Of a stretch of DNA of 64,000 nt, positions 1-12,475 are shown one piece after another. This DNA comes from Micropterix aruncella. Taxonomy: Eukaryota > Arthropoda > Insecta > Lepidoptera > Micropterigidae. The notes beneath the pieces are model-generated. The model was not told the DNA's origin. It worked only from the letters and a program-made list of their open reading frames with translations, and did not search any database. The DNA lies in the NCBI GenBank assembly GCA_944548615.1, contig OX155952.1, positions 37,166,582-37,230,581 on the forward strand. Reading direction: 5' to 3'. Numbering within the stretch: position 1 is the first letter of the stretch; each line of letters opens with the position of its first letter. The translations under genes were made by a program, and so were the position numbers.

Positions 1-1790
<1,790 letters not shown>

Positions 1791-2099
1791 TGGGATCGAT
1801 TGCTTTTCTTCGTGAACTAAAATCGGTAATTAGTTCATGTGAACGAGACAGGGCAATACGCTAGAGCGGAATATGAAATGAACGGTTGTCACTTTCTTGC
1901 AATAAAACTACCCACCAAAGTTAAAGCATCTGAATCTAATACCGCACGAAATGTGTTAAAATTTATTCAGACTAATATAAGTTCGACGGGTATTTTTTAT
2001 CGATGATCGTTCGTTTCATATTCTGTTCTAACTTATTGCTCTATCTCGTTAGCTTGAACTAATTTCAGTTTTAGTTTACTGAGAAACGCAATGGGACCA
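1791..2099. mobile_element. Long-TIR MITE, copy 1
   Basis: The outer ~95 bases at each end are imperfect inverted repeats. The left arm contains CTTCGTGAACTAAAATCGG and the right arm its complement with substitutions. The arms share the motif GAACGAGACAGGGCAAT, and the short centre carries CACGAAATGTGTT. The same structure occurs at 3431-3737 and 5052-5368. There is no coding capacity, so this is a non-autonomous DNA element; its superfamily is not clear from the ends. Confidence 0.8.
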
Positions 2100-2675
2100 C
2101 TTTCCTTCATAAATATTTAAATATATTATATGTTTTTTTTTGCACTCAGTTACGCGTAATCACAAATTGTAAATATCACAAAACGCTTGCTTTACCTTGT
2201 AGAATAACCTCCATTGTGACTGCGTGAGGTTGGGAATTGCAGACTCTCCACTACTATTAGTAATCCACTTCTTGCGGCAAAATCTACTCCATACGTCTAA
2301 TCTTTTACATATTGTATCAATACTGTAGCTCAGTCTTAATTCTTGTCTCAATATGACGCTGAAAAACCTAAGAGCAGCGCCAATCGGCGATGCAATCTGT
2401 CTCACTTTGACAACTATGGCTGCCAACTTAGATAACTCAAAAGAAGAAGCATTACGCCAACATTAAAAATCATAATTAAAATCATGTCGAAAGTAGTAAT
2501 TTAATTATATATAATAAGTAGTAATTTAATTAAGAGAATTACGCAACGTCCTTTCTAAGAACTCCATAAATATGGTTTAAATAGCTCTGCATCAGGGTTT
2601 ATGGGTACATGGAATAATAGCTTGGGAAGCATGTGCGAAATCTGTCTTGGATCTCTAGTGAAAGCCTAAAAGCTT
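2100..2675. other. Spacer with a short dispersed repeat
   Basis: A piece near 2152-2200 (ACGCGTAATCACAAATTG) recurs at about 4488-4533, so it is a dispersed fragment. No gene is supported. The minus-strand open frame at 2160-2426 has no recognisable family. Confidence 0.4.
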
Positions 2676-3430
2676 TTGTTAAGTTTAATCATTAGAAGGC
2701 CACGATATGATTCCAACATGCTATTCAAAGAATGTAAGGTGTTAGATATACGCCAGCTGTTTGTGAAACAGTCAATCATGTTTTTTCATCGAACCTCAGA
2801 TAAACGACCACGAAGCCAGCAACACCTAACTACAAGAGCATCTGCAGGTCTGAATGTCGTTCCCCGAGTTAATTCTTCATTTGCCCAAAGACAATTCAAC
2901 TATATAGCACCGAAAATATTTAACCGTCTTGATGACAAAATAAATACAATATACCATTTCATTAAAAAAAATATAATAAAAATTGGCTTCTTTACGACAT
3001 AGGTCTAAAAACGACTAAAACTTTACTATTATACTATATAATATGATATAATATTAAACAAAATGTAATATATTATGATATAATGCAAAAGAATTATACT
3101 ATAATATACTTAGGTCGTTATAATTATATGTTTGTCTATGGAAGTATATGTATGTGTGTATGTGTATATGTATCTATATGAGTGTATGTGTATATATATC
3201 TATATCTATGTGTTTATGTATCTATATCTATATGACCTACGTCAGTTAGGCTTCTCCACCCAAATCAGAAAATAAGTCGTATGTCCAGATACAGGCTATA
3301 TTCGGCCTAGTTGGGTATGCGCTGAGCATGTTCATGTGAATGTGGGCCGTTGTTTACTTCGCACCATTACTTGTTATGATTTTTTATGTGTTTTATCATT
3401 ATGTTTGAAATAAAATAAATAAAATAAAAT
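2676..3430 (+). mobile_element. LINE 3' end (Jockey/CR1-like), 5'-truncated
   Basis: The open frame at 2676-3002 reads like the extreme C-terminus of a non-LTR retrotransposon ORF2: a run resembling the post-RT region ('LFKECKVLDIRQLFVKQ'), then a basic stretch, then 'IFNRLDDKINTI'. It is followed by about 400 bp of 3' UTR-like sequence ending in an AAATAAAATAAATA tail at about 3405-3430. No RT catalytic core is present, so this is a dead 5'-truncated copy. MITE copy 2 begins directly at its tail. Confidence 0.6.
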
Positions 3431-3737
3431 GGACTCGATTGCGTTTCTTCTTGAAACAAAATCGGAAAATAGTTCATGCGAACGAGGCAGAGCAGTGCGT
3501 TAGAGCGAAATGTAAAAATAACGAGCATATCTTTTCCCACACAAAATCTACCTGCCGCACTTTAAAATAGTCTGAATTAGTTTGAAAACATTTCGTCCGA
3601 TCTTACATCATACCGATGGTAGTTTTATGCTGGATAAGATACAATCATTCATATCATATTCCGCTCTAAGTTATTGGCTTGCCTCGCTCGCATGATTTAA
3701 TTCCGATTTTAGTTCACGAAGATCACGATAAGAGTCC
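3431..3737. mobile_element. Long-TIR MITE, copy 2
   Basis: This has the same architecture as the elements at 1791 and 5052. The left end begins GGACTCGATTGCGTTTCTTC and the right end is a diverged complement ending at GAGTCC. The central motif AACATTTCGTCCG is in the opposite orientation to copy 1. It abuts the A-rich LINE tail. It is more diverged than the other two copies. Confidence 0.75.
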
Positions 3738-5051
3738 TATTTTAATCCATTTTATTTTATTTACAGTAAAAAAATATTATTAATATGATTCAGCCCGTGG
3801 TTATAACAGTAAAGTAATAAAGCGATATTTCTCTCATTTGACTCGTCGCGACCGGACCTAACAATATTATACCGATTCTCCAGTATTCAATGTTGATGCC
3901 TCACAGCCCAATCTAGCCCGTATTTCTTATTCATTTCTCAGAGCCATGGCTTTTCCTTGTTGTTAAGCCTTTAATGTCAGCACCTGAAAGCCTTCTCCTT
4001 GCTGTGCTATTACTAACTGGTCTTCCAGTTTCCTCAAGCAAAGCAGCAGCGAGCCCGAAATATGTCTTCTTCCGATTTTTCAAAGACTCTCGAATCAATA
4101 TACGGTCCTCACGGTCCGAGGTAATCGTTTTTCGACCTGTTCTTTGTCGCTAAGCGCCTCCTAAAAAGTTAATATATTACTAACAATGTCATTGGCTTAG
4201 GGATAAGTTTATTAATATATCATTTAATTGATTGTGTAGACGTCTACTTATCCAGGGATTTCATCGATCAAAATGACCCCACGCGCAGCGGCTGACTAAA
4301 TAAACAATTGGCCGTATTTGCTGTCTCTCTTGCTTGCTTGATTGCTTGTCTGTATGCTTGTTTTGATGTTCAATTCTTGATTACGGGCAAACTAGTGCAC
4401 TTATAAAACAAATGGAAATCTAATTAGATACTTTCCTTTAAAACCTTTTTATCTACCGAATCTGTGTTAATTCTTGGGGACTCGTTTACGCGTAATCACA
4501 AATTGAAAAAATCGTAAAACGCTTGCTTTTTCCAATTTTACCAAAGGGAGCCACCCCATTTGTTTGCTAAGTTTCCACTCCCACGACCAAATGAAAAGTC
4601 GACGCAATAAGGGATCTAAAGACAGTGGCGCTTCGAAGCAAAGCTAGCGATAACACAAACAAGAGAACGAAGAAATCGCTTATTGGGAAATTGATTGTCC
4701 TCGGGACCTTTATTCAGAACTTTAAAAAAAACCGTTTTCGACGCAATATTAACTGTACCCTCGCCTGAGGGCTGCGATAAAAATACTGACGGGCATTTTG
4801 GGATGAAAGGAAATTAGATAAACAGAATCGATGCGGGAGTAACAGGAAATTAGTCGTTGACGCGGGTGAGAGGGGATGGAGAAGTGATGGTGGAAGGAGC
4901 GAAGGGAGGGAGTGGAGGTATATATCTAAGTATGCATAGGTTATATCAATTTCAGAAAGGGATTTTTGTATATGGTTAACATTCTCCGTGGAAAGTAAGC
5001 GGAAGTTGCCTCAAAATTCGAGTGATTTTTTGAGCGAATCTACTATGAAAT
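3738..5051. other. Intergenic stretch, no gene seen
   Basis: The sequence is of mixed composition with no coding frame that resembles a protein family. The only repeat noted is the piece at 4488-4533 shared with 2152-2200. Confidence 0.5.
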
Positions 5052-5368
5052 TGGGCCCGATTTCGTTTTTCCGTGAACTAAAACTGAAATTAGTTCAAGC
5101 GAACGAGATAGAGAACGTTAGAGCGAAATATGAAACTAAGGATCATCGATTTCCCCGCTTCAAAACTAGTCGTCAAACTTATAGTCATCCGAGTAAATTT
5201 GAACACATTTCGTGCGGTCTTAAATTCAGATGATTTATCTTTGTTGGGTAGCTTTAATGCGAAAAAGTTACAACCGTTCATTTCACATTCCGCTCTAGCA
5301 TATTACCCTGTCTCGTTCACATGAACTAATTACCGATTTTAGTTCACGAAGAAACGCAATCGAGCCCA
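5052..5368. mobile_element. Long-TIR MITE, copy 3
   Basis: Best-preserved copy. The left arm starts TGGGCCCGATTTCG and the right arm ends CGCAATCGAGCCCA. The ~95-bp arms carry GTGAACTAAAAC and GTTCACATGAACTAATTACC respectively. The centre carries AACACATTTCGTGCGG, the inverse of copy 1. Open frames crossing it are shadows. Confidence 0.82.
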
Positions 5369-5515
5369 CTGTATCAGTTATTATTCGGCGGCACTTCTTG
5401 AATAGAGTGAGACCAAAATCGCAGCGATCGGATGACTTGTTTTTGTTGTTATCTCGATCCATCAGGCGCAATGCACTCTGTTGTGGTGCAAGTTGTTGGC
5501 AGCTGTTAGCAGCGA

Positions 5516-5760
5516 ACGATTCTCGTGCAGTTAGGCCATTAAGACTTTCTCGTTATTTCTGGTCGGCTCAACTCACGGTTTAGCTTCTATCCTGTAGCTT
5601 TCCCAAAGAGGGTAGACCCTCTTGGGGAAAGCTGGATACTGGCTCCCAGAGGATACTGGAGAGAGATAAGGAGTAGGTCTTAATGACCTAACTGCACGAA
5701 GATGGTTACTCTGACTCGGGCTGTCGCCAGATATACACTACCCTTTGAGGCGGGGAGTCA
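5516..5760 (+). mobile_element. Family A repeat, fragment (copy A10)
   Basis: It matches the 5' part of the family A copy at 31052. Shared blocks include CGTGCAG, GGCC followed by AAGA, and GGCTCAACTCACG, with scattered substitutions. The match fades after about 5600 and the 3' hairpin region is absent. This is a diverged 3'-truncated fragment. Confidence 0.55.
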
Positions 5761-6229
5761 TCTCAGTTAATTTTGTTTTCCTAGATTGATTGTATAATTA
5801 ATTTAGCTATTAAAATTACCGGCGCGACAAAATCCATTATGTCCCGAAGGCGGGTAATAGTTTACAATATATTCCGCATTGTATTTTCCAATGGTTTTAC
5901 GCCAACCATGAATGCGAAAATTTTTAGACTAGGTAAGTATTGCATCCTGACAACCTTATAGTGATCATTCTAACTGAGTTGATAGATTTAGAGATGCGAT
6001 GACCTGTAGCTATACTGTGAATTACTACAAAATTTTAACTAATGCTCCCAGCAATGAATAAATCCATTGACCGTTTACATAATTGCACAGCCTATTCTAC
6101 AAATTAAAAAGTAGTTACCTTTTTTTGTAGTAGTTTTTATTCAAAAAAGATAAAAATTACATGTCACAGTTCCCCACTAAGGCTAGTGCCTTTGCAGTGG
6201 GTAACTAACAATAATGTGTTCATATCTGA
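5761..6229. other. Spacer with a reverse-oriented repeat fragment
   Basis: About 6120-6215 (AAATTACATGTCA, later AGTGGGT) is homologous to 10190-10275. It is probably the tail end of a dispersed retroelement in reverse orientation. Nothing else is recognised. Confidence 0.4.
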
Positions 6230-6600
6230 CTTATATCATCTATTAGGTACCTATTATACTTATATTTACTATTATAACTTTTTATGTTAAGTAGATGTAT
6301 TGACTTCCTAACCTAAACTAACCTATATTTCCTATAATAGCTAGCTGAATATACACTTATAAATATTTACAGTAAATAAATGAATTTCCACTAAATTAAT
6401 ATACCTACTTCCTAACCTAACCTAACGTAACCTAACCTATACTAATTATCTTGGTATACACTAAATATGCTACTTATTTTGTTTACAGTTACTATTATAA
6501 ATGATTACACGAATAAATAAATGATTTACACTAGATATCTATACTAATACCCTAACATAACCTAACTTAACTAGTTTAGTTAATTACTTAACTAGTTTGG
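6230..6600. repeat. Degenerate tandem repeat with CCTAA telomere-like motifs
   Basis: Three loosely repeated segments of roughly 110-130 bp each contain a run of CCTAA, the complement of the insect telomere unit TTAGG. The clearest is CCTAACCTAACCTAAC near 6413-6428, with weaker runs near 6309 and 6550. Runs are only 2-4 units long, so this is at most a degenerate interstitial telomere-like repeat. Confidence 0.5.
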
Positions 6601-6662
6601 TTTACCCCAATTATTCTACGTAGTGATGTTAATGATAATTTGGACCAATAGAATTTTCACTT

Positions 6663-6944
6663 GTTATAGTTATGCCAATGCTTTAACATATTTATGCTAA
6701 TTTATACTAATAGAGTTTTTAATTTCTCCTTTAGAGTATTTATATTATATAATATTTAAACTATTTTATCCAGGTATTTGTATTTTCCATCTATTGAAGT
6801 TATAGTTATAGTTATGCCAATGCTTATACATATTTATGCTAATTTATACTAATAGAATTTTTAATTTCTCCTTTAGAGTATTTATATTATATAATATTTA
6901 AATTATTTTATCCAGGTATTTGTATTTTCCATCTATTGAAGCAA
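6663..6944. repeat. Direct tandem duplication, unit 142 bp
   Basis: The segment starting GTTATGCCAATGCT recurs 142 bp later with only a few substitutions. Both copies end in CATCTATTGAAG. There is no coding potential. Confidence 0.85.
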
Positions 6945-7204
6945 GACTATACTCATCTCTAGCTAATTTACGAAGGTGCTAATTGATAAACTGGACTGGA
7001 CCGAAAATCAAATGGAACTCGTTACAGCTCAAATATTTAGAGAGGATTATGGCATTAATTCGATATTAAACTCTGTGAAAACGTCTAACCTTTTCAACGA
7101 CTGTTATTTACTTATACATTTCCCATAAATCAGCACATAGAAGGCTATCGGCAGTTTGTAATAAATCGGCAGCAATACATTGTTTTCTATAATAATATTT
7201 TTAA

Positions 7205-8070
7205 TTTTAACTAATATTATAAAGAGGTAAAGTTTGTGACGTTGTAGGAAGTAATCTCTGGATCTACTGAATCGATTTAGAAAATTATTTTACCAATAGA
7301 AAGCCACGTTATTTATGTGAGTGTTATAGGGTATATATTTATCCGACTTTTTCGTGGTAGTCGGATTTGCATAGTAAGTCGGAGAAAAAGCGGTCGAACG
7401 AAAACGTTTCTAACTAACGCTGCCTTAATGATGAGAGATATATGATTAAGTTCTAGAGAAAAGTTGTAGAGCTTGATAATGCCTATAAAAAAGTCAGCCA
7501 CAGCATATATCTAACTTTTATATTTAAGACACAAAGAGTAGTACTTTATACTAAAAAAATAAGTTAAATCGTCACTAATGAATAATTTAAATTCATAAAC
7601 AATTATGAATTCTTATCAAAATTAGTAAATTTATCAAGTGTTTAAAACAAAAAACTTTTCCCTTTTACTGAATATACATAATTTCCCTTTTACTGCATAA
7701 ATAGTTAAAGAGATAATACGCTCACAAATAAGACACTCACATGAAGACACTCACAAATAAGTAAATTTATCGTCTCAAGTGTTTAAAATAAAAGATTTTC
7801 CCTTTTACTGCTTTTATTTTCCACTTTACTACATAAATAGTTCAAGAGATAATACGCTCACAAAAGACACTCACAAGAAGACACTCACAAATAATGGTAT
7901 TATAATCAAATTGGTATACAAATACATACATACATATGCAGTAAAAATATAACCCTTCTTTTGGCAGTCAGGAAATAAATCATAGCTCTCAGTAGTAACC
8001 GAACCACACTCATAATTTCATCACATGTAAAAAGTTTTACCGCCCAACGAAGTGGGCACGGGTCAGCTAG
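7205..8070 (+). mobile_element. Non-autonomous Helitron, family H, copy H1
   Basis: The 5' end resembles the family start (ACTAATATTATAAAGAGG). The 3' end reads AACGAAGTGGGCACGGGTCA then GCTAG, followed by host T at 8071, the expected CTAG|T Helitron terminus. It shares its body, including the GGTAGTCGGATTTGCA and GTCAGCGACAGCATA-like blocks, with copies at 18798 and 59728. An internal ~140-bp direct duplication (ACACTCACAAATAA blocks at about 7640-7900) lengthens this copy. It has no Rep/helicase and must have moved with proteins supplied in trans. Confidence 0.82.
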
Positions 8071-8583
8071 TATTTAATAAATTGCAAGAAATCGTTCATC
8101 TAGAAATCAGACGTGTTTTATAACTTGCATTTAAATCTACTCTTTATTTTGTCGTTGTTCTTTCTGTACGGATAATAACATGATGCAGTATTATAAATTG
8201 AGCACTTTCGCTAAGGATACATCGGTTTTATTACCCGGTTGTAAATACACTTTCTGTAGGTATACTTTAAACAATTTCTCATATTCAACTTTAACTGAAG
8301 GGTCTAAAAATAATAACTTCGATAAAGATGTTTTAATATTAGATTCAATAACAAGCGAATAATAAGCTTCAAAGGGTAAAACCTACGCTCTGCAGACTTC
8401 ATCTAGTCGCCTAATAAGATGGAAGGAAAGAAAAGATAGAAAATTACCTTTATTGTACTAAAACACTTATGTACAATGGTAAAGGAAATTTAAATGCTAT
8501 TTTTACTTAGTACAAACGGCGGGCTTATCGTTTTGCGATTTCTTACAGCCAACCGTTGCACGTTGTAGTACATATGTAGTATA
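8071..8583. other. Spacer, no gene supported
   Basis: A 60-codon open frame at 8180-8362 has no recognisable domain and no clear splice context. Confidence 0.4.
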
Positions 8584-8699
8584 TACAGGTTCCGCCATGT
8601 AACGTTTTTTTTTTCAACTAGTGCTTATTTCGTGTATGGCAACACTTACCTCATGTCTGATTTGACAGATAATTAGTTTTATCCTTCCGATGAACGAAT

Positions 8700-9734
8700 A
8701 TGGTTGTGTATACGCTTGAACAACGCTGGGAAATCTTGCGACATTTTTTTGAAAATCATGGTAATGTTGCAGAATGTGTGCGAAAATTGCGTACGGATTT
8801 TGGAAGAAGAGAAGCACCGTCAGCTCCGTATGTTCGTTACCTTTTGAAAAAAGTGAAAGAAACTGGCATCCTCATCGATAAACCAACGCGTGAAATGCCA
8901 AAAACAGTGCGTACACCCGAGAATATTGCTGCTGTGGCCGAAAGTGTGCGTGAATCGCCATCAACATCAGTTCACCGTCGTTCTCAACAATTGGACATTT
9001 CGCAGACATCATTGAGACGAATTTTGCGTAAAGACCTTGGTATGACGCCGTACAAAGTCCAATTGGTTCAGGAGTTGAAGCCAACTGACCATCCAATGCG
9101 TTTTCGCTTCGCTAAGTGGGCCTGCGATCGACTTGCAGAAGATGCGGATTTTGCCAAAAAAATCATCTTCTCAGATGAAGCTCATTTCCATCTTGGCGGG
9201 TATGTAAACAAGCAGAATTGTCGCATTTGGGGCACAGAAAATCCGCACGCATTCATTGAAAAGCCGGTGCACCCAAAACGAGTCACTGTTTGGTGCGGAT
9301 TTTGGTCCAGAGGCATAATTGGGCCATTTTTATTCGAAAATGAGCAAGGAGTGGCCGTTACCGTCAATGGCGATCGTTATCGGGCCATGTTGAACGAATT
9401 TTTGTTCACAGAAATTGAAGAGGAGGATATTGGCAACATTTGGTTTCAACAGGACGGCGCTACGTGCCACACAGCCAACGCTACACTTGATGTTTTGCGC
9501 CCTGTTTTTGAAAATCGCATTATCAGCCGCAGAGCTGATGTCGTTTGGCCACATCGGAGCTGCGATTTGACACCGTTGGACTACTTTTTGTGGGGTGCCG
9601 TCAAAGATAAGTGTTACGCCGACAAACCAGAGACAATTGACGCTTTAAAGGACAATATTCGTGAAGCCATTGGTGAAATACAGCTGCACACAATCGATAA
9701 TGTACTTAAAAATTGGACCCATCGTGTAGGCTAA
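8700..9734 (+). CDS. DD41D mariner-like transposase, intact
   Basis: This 344-residue transposase cuts and pastes its own transposon in the nucleus at TA targets. An N-terminal helix-turn-helix region (about residues 5-60) and a second one (about 70-120) should bind the terminal repeats. The RNase H-like catalytic core follows. The first Asp is D159 in 'IIFSDEAHF', the second D252 in 'WFQQDGATCHT', and the third acidic residue is D294 in 'LTPLDYFLWG', 41 residues after the second, giving DD41D. Length matches the family and there are no stops or shifts. The ATG at 8700 is the first Met of the frame. It is the best-preserved coding region in the window. Whether it is expressed or active cannot be told from sequence. 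Confidence 0.93.
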   Translation: MVVYTLEQRWEILRHFFENHGNVAECVRKLRTDFGRREAPSAPYVRYLLKKVKETGILIDKPTREMPKTVRTPENIAAVAESVRESPSTSVHRRSQQLDISQTSLRRILRKDLGMTPYKVQLVQELKPTDHPMRFRFAKWACDRLAEDADFAKKIIFSDEAHFHLGGYVNKQNCRIWGTENPHAFIEKPVHPKRVTVWCGFWSRGIIGPFLFENEQGVAVTVNGDRYRAMLNEFLFTEIEEEDIGNIWFQQDGATCHTANATLDVLRPVFENRIISRRADVVWPHRSCDLTPLDYFLWGAVKDKCYADKPETIDALKDNIREAIGEIQLHTIDNVLKNWTHRVG

Positions 9735-9805
9735 TGCATGGCCAGCCGAGGCAGCCATTTGAATGAAATTATTTTCCACCATTAACCGGAGGGATTGTAC
9801 TTTCA

Positions 9806-9811
9806 AATAAA
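9806..9811 (+). terminator. Polyadenylation signal of the DD41D transposase gene
   Basis: An AATAAA hexamer lies 72 bp after the transposase stop codon and inside the element, as expected for its mRNA 3' end. Confidence 0.55.
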
Positions 9812-9890
9812 AAAAGAAATTTGAAAAAATATTCAGTAGTTTTTTTTTATAGCATTTTCAAAAAAAAAAAGTTATTTGGCGGACCCTTTA

Positions 9891-10472
9891 CATATGTATA
9901 TAATAAATGAAATAATTATGCAGGTCTCATACATAAACATATAGACATATACATACATCCATACACCCATATATACATACATACATATGTAATAAAATAT
10001 ATATATAATAATATAAACATAGGAACTACAGACAAGCAATGATACCTACTGATATAAAATGATAAATATTACACAGCAGAGTACTTATTGGACTATTCAA
10101 TCAACGACAAAAAAGGGAATTAATTTATCATTATTTCGTTTAGATACCTACATAATCTTTTTTTTATTAATCGGGTCGTATTAACCAGCTCTCGTTGTTT
10201 TTTCGTGTTTTTTTTTTGTTGTAGTCTTTATTTATAATAAAGATACAAATTACTTGTCAAAGTTCAGTGGGTCATCAGTTTTTACTCTCCTGTTTAAGGA
10301 AAGTATTATGGACGCACTTCTGTGTGCTTGTCTGTGAGTATTCTCCAACGATAGCGCCGAAACGCTTCACCTGATTGAGCTCTAATTTGGCATGCAAGTT
10401 GACCCACCCTGAGTTGGCTCCCGACGAGGGAACTCCTCAACGGTCAACAGCAGAGACCCAAAATTTTGTATA
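9891..10472. other. AT-rich spacer with CATA-type simple repeats
   Basis: It contains short CATACATA runs (about 9940-9990). The piece at 10190-10275 is homologous to 6120-6215. No gene is seen. Confidence 0.45.
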
Positions 10473-10626
10473 CGAGTTTTGATTTCGTTTTCGATAGTTT
10501 TCGATTTCGATTTCGTTTTCGATTTCGATTTCGGTTTCGGTTTTGGTGCCGTTTTCGGTTTCGGTTTAGATTTCTATTTTTATTTCGATTTCAATTTCGT
10601 TTTCGATTTCGATTTTGATTTCGAAT
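10473..10626. repeat. (TTTCGA)n-type degenerate simple repeat
   Basis: The stretch is built from TTTCGAT/TTTTCGA variants. Open frames on both strands encode only Phe-Asp or Glu-Ile repeats and are artefacts. A G-run follows at about 10649-10657. Confidence 0.9.
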
Positions 10627-11465
10627 TCATCTGGGGTTGTTATTTGGGAGGGGGGGGGGTAGGATTCAAATAATTTAAGTTCCTGGCTACTTGACAGGAA
10701 AATATTGGGGTGAAACGACCGATTTTTTTTTTTGTTTTTGATAGGAGTCTGTCCTCTCAAGATGGGAGCGGAAGGGGCAAGGGTTGCCGTTCGTGAATAT
10801 AAAATTAAACAATGAATAAAATCGAATAATCATACTTATGTATGAATCTCGTATCCCTCCTTTTGTCCTGTACGTGATTTTCTGTCATCCCATATCATGT
10901 GTCATCTCACCTGCCTATACAATTATATCTACCTTCAAACTTCAATGATTGATCGACATATCCCGGAAACAGTCGCCACGCCAACCGCTATCGTTTTCGA
11001 TTTTTTTTTAATTAAAAACCAATAATTAAATTGTGCTATCAATCCGGAAAGTAATTAAAAGAGAAAATGGCTACAAGCAAGATCGCGCTCGCGCTCTGTA
11101 AAAAATTGACGTCACAGGGTGCTTCCTATACAGATTGAACAATTGATTGATGATACCAATAATTGATTTACGCTTGCACCCACCATCAGAGACGTTTTTT
11201 CCGTCATGGAACATTATTTCCAGTATAGTATTGCATTTGCTCAAAGACTTTAGGAACGCCCAGAAGTATGTGCGCATAGTATGTAGCAGTGTGTCGCTCA
11301 ATATGTCAGTAATAGCATTCCTTTTGGCCGCTTTTTTATTAACGTAAAAACATAAAATATTGTGAATGTGCCCGTATTTTAGGTATATGTTAGTATAGTT
11401 TTTAGAAACCTGCTCTAAATCATGTGCGCATTAATTACTATTAAATTTTATATTGATGGCCGTAT
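10627..11465. other. Spacer with one dispersed fragment
   Basis: A piece at 10678-10740 (TGGCTACTTG, TTGGGGTGA, CCGATTTTTTT) is homologous to 53510-53575. The rest shows no supported gene. The TGACGTCA octamer at 11107 matches a CRE site, but with no gene beside it I do not call a promoter. Confidence 0.4.
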
Positions 11466-11478
11466 GTACCTACTGATA

Positions 11479-12475
11479 GCTAGCGAATGGTTTCATGCAG
11501 CTTGGGCCATAAGATCCATTTTGTTCTCGGTTCGGCTCAACTCACGATTCAGATTCTATTCAGAGGCCTCCTCGTGCAGAAGGATAAACCGGGTAAGACT
11601 TTCGCGTCTCGGGCCTCAAAGCTGGTGGACTGGTTTCTTCTGGCGGGATTGCATCCCAGCATTACTGGACGGTTTGCGCACCGTTCGGCGTCGCCAATCG
11701 GTTGTGATTCTGACTAATTGCTGAAGGAGTTTGGGGACTATGGTAATATACTGTCTCCTAAGCAGCGGGGGTTGATGTTCACCTTTTGTCATGCCACTTT
11801 TGAAATGACCTTGGGCCACTCGATTCCGTATTGCACTACGGGCGAAGAGCGCCCAGGTCCGTGATGCAACAGGTGGAGGCCGCGTAAGCGACTTCGGACC
11901 TGTAACCAGTCGGGAGGATGGAGGTATCCTAAAGGTTTACTCCAGACGAAGATATCCTAACAAAACGGCTAGTTAGGGGCCGAGGCTGACGCTGGATACC
12001 TTTCCCAATGCCTCGCCGTAAGGCATTAGTATCTAATGGGCTGTTTGCAAGCTAGATTGTCTTTTCTCTCGACAGTAGATTGTCTTGTCTCTAAATCTTC
12101 TACGTTCATACGTTCATACGTAGAAGATTTAGAGACAAGACAATGTACTGTCGAGAGAAAAGACAATCTAGCTTGCAAACAGCCCATTAGATACTAATGC
12201 CTTACGGCGAGGCATTGGGAAAGGTATCCAGCGTCAGCCTCGGCCCCTAACTAGCCGTTTTGTTAGGATATCTTCGTCTGGAGTAAACCTTTAGGATACC
12301 TCCATCCTCACGACTGGTTACAGGTCCGAAGTCGCTTACGCGGCCTCCACCTGTTGCATCACGGACCTGGGCGTTCTTCGCCTCTTTCAGCCGTGGTGTG
12401 AACCACGGCTGAAAGAACGATCACACATCGTTATACCAGCCTGGGGTGACGGGTTCGCCCGTTGTAATCGACACC
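11479..12475 (+). mobile_element. Family A repeat, copy A1, with internal inverted duplication
   Basis: It is flanked by 13-bp target duplications, GTACCTACTGATA at 11466-11478 and GTACTTACTGATA at 12476-12488 (12/13 identical). The 5' part starts GGTTTCATGCAGCTTGGGCC like copy A4. The 3' end carries the family hairpins, AACGAT-cacac-ATCGTT and ACGGG-TTCG-CCCGT, and there is no poly(A) tail. Between 11840 and 12383 the middle part of the element is present twice as a near-perfect inverted repeat. The whole structure lies within one pair of target duplications, so it probably arose as a single insertion event. No open frame is conserved between copies. Confidence 0.8.
11840..12383. repeat. Near-perfect inverted repeat, arms about 265 bp
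   Basis: The left arm (about 11840-12105) and right arm (about 12117-12383) are complementary except for a few substitutions. The centre is only ~12 bp (around TTCATACGTTCATAC). The arms are pieces of family A. A single-stranded form would fold into a hairpin of about 265 bp. A small separate hairpin follows at 12389-12412 (CAGCCGTGG/CCACGGCTG). Confidence 0.92.

Larger units (their letters stand above)
8586..9888 (+). mobile_element. DD41D Tc1/mariner-type transposon, apparently full length
   Basis: It is flanked by TA at 8584-8585 and 9889-9890. Ends form ~30-bp imperfect inverted repeats: left CAGGTTCCGCCATGTAAC followed by a T-run, right complement AAGGGTCCGCCAAATAAC followed by a T-run. 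Between them lie one uninterrupted transposase frame (8700-9734) and an AATAAA signal. At about 1.3 kb it has the standard size of an autonomous mariner-like element. Spacing of the catalytic residues places it with the DD41D group, to which the rosa elements belong. The difference between the two outermost ends could reduce mobility. Confidence 0.9.

Noticed and set aside
8614..9554. Minus-strand frames opposite the DD41D transposase
   Set aside because: They are shadows of the intact plus-strand gene.
10479..10760. Phe-Asp and Glu-Ile repeat proteins
   Set aside because: Both strands are open over a TTTCGA simple repeat.
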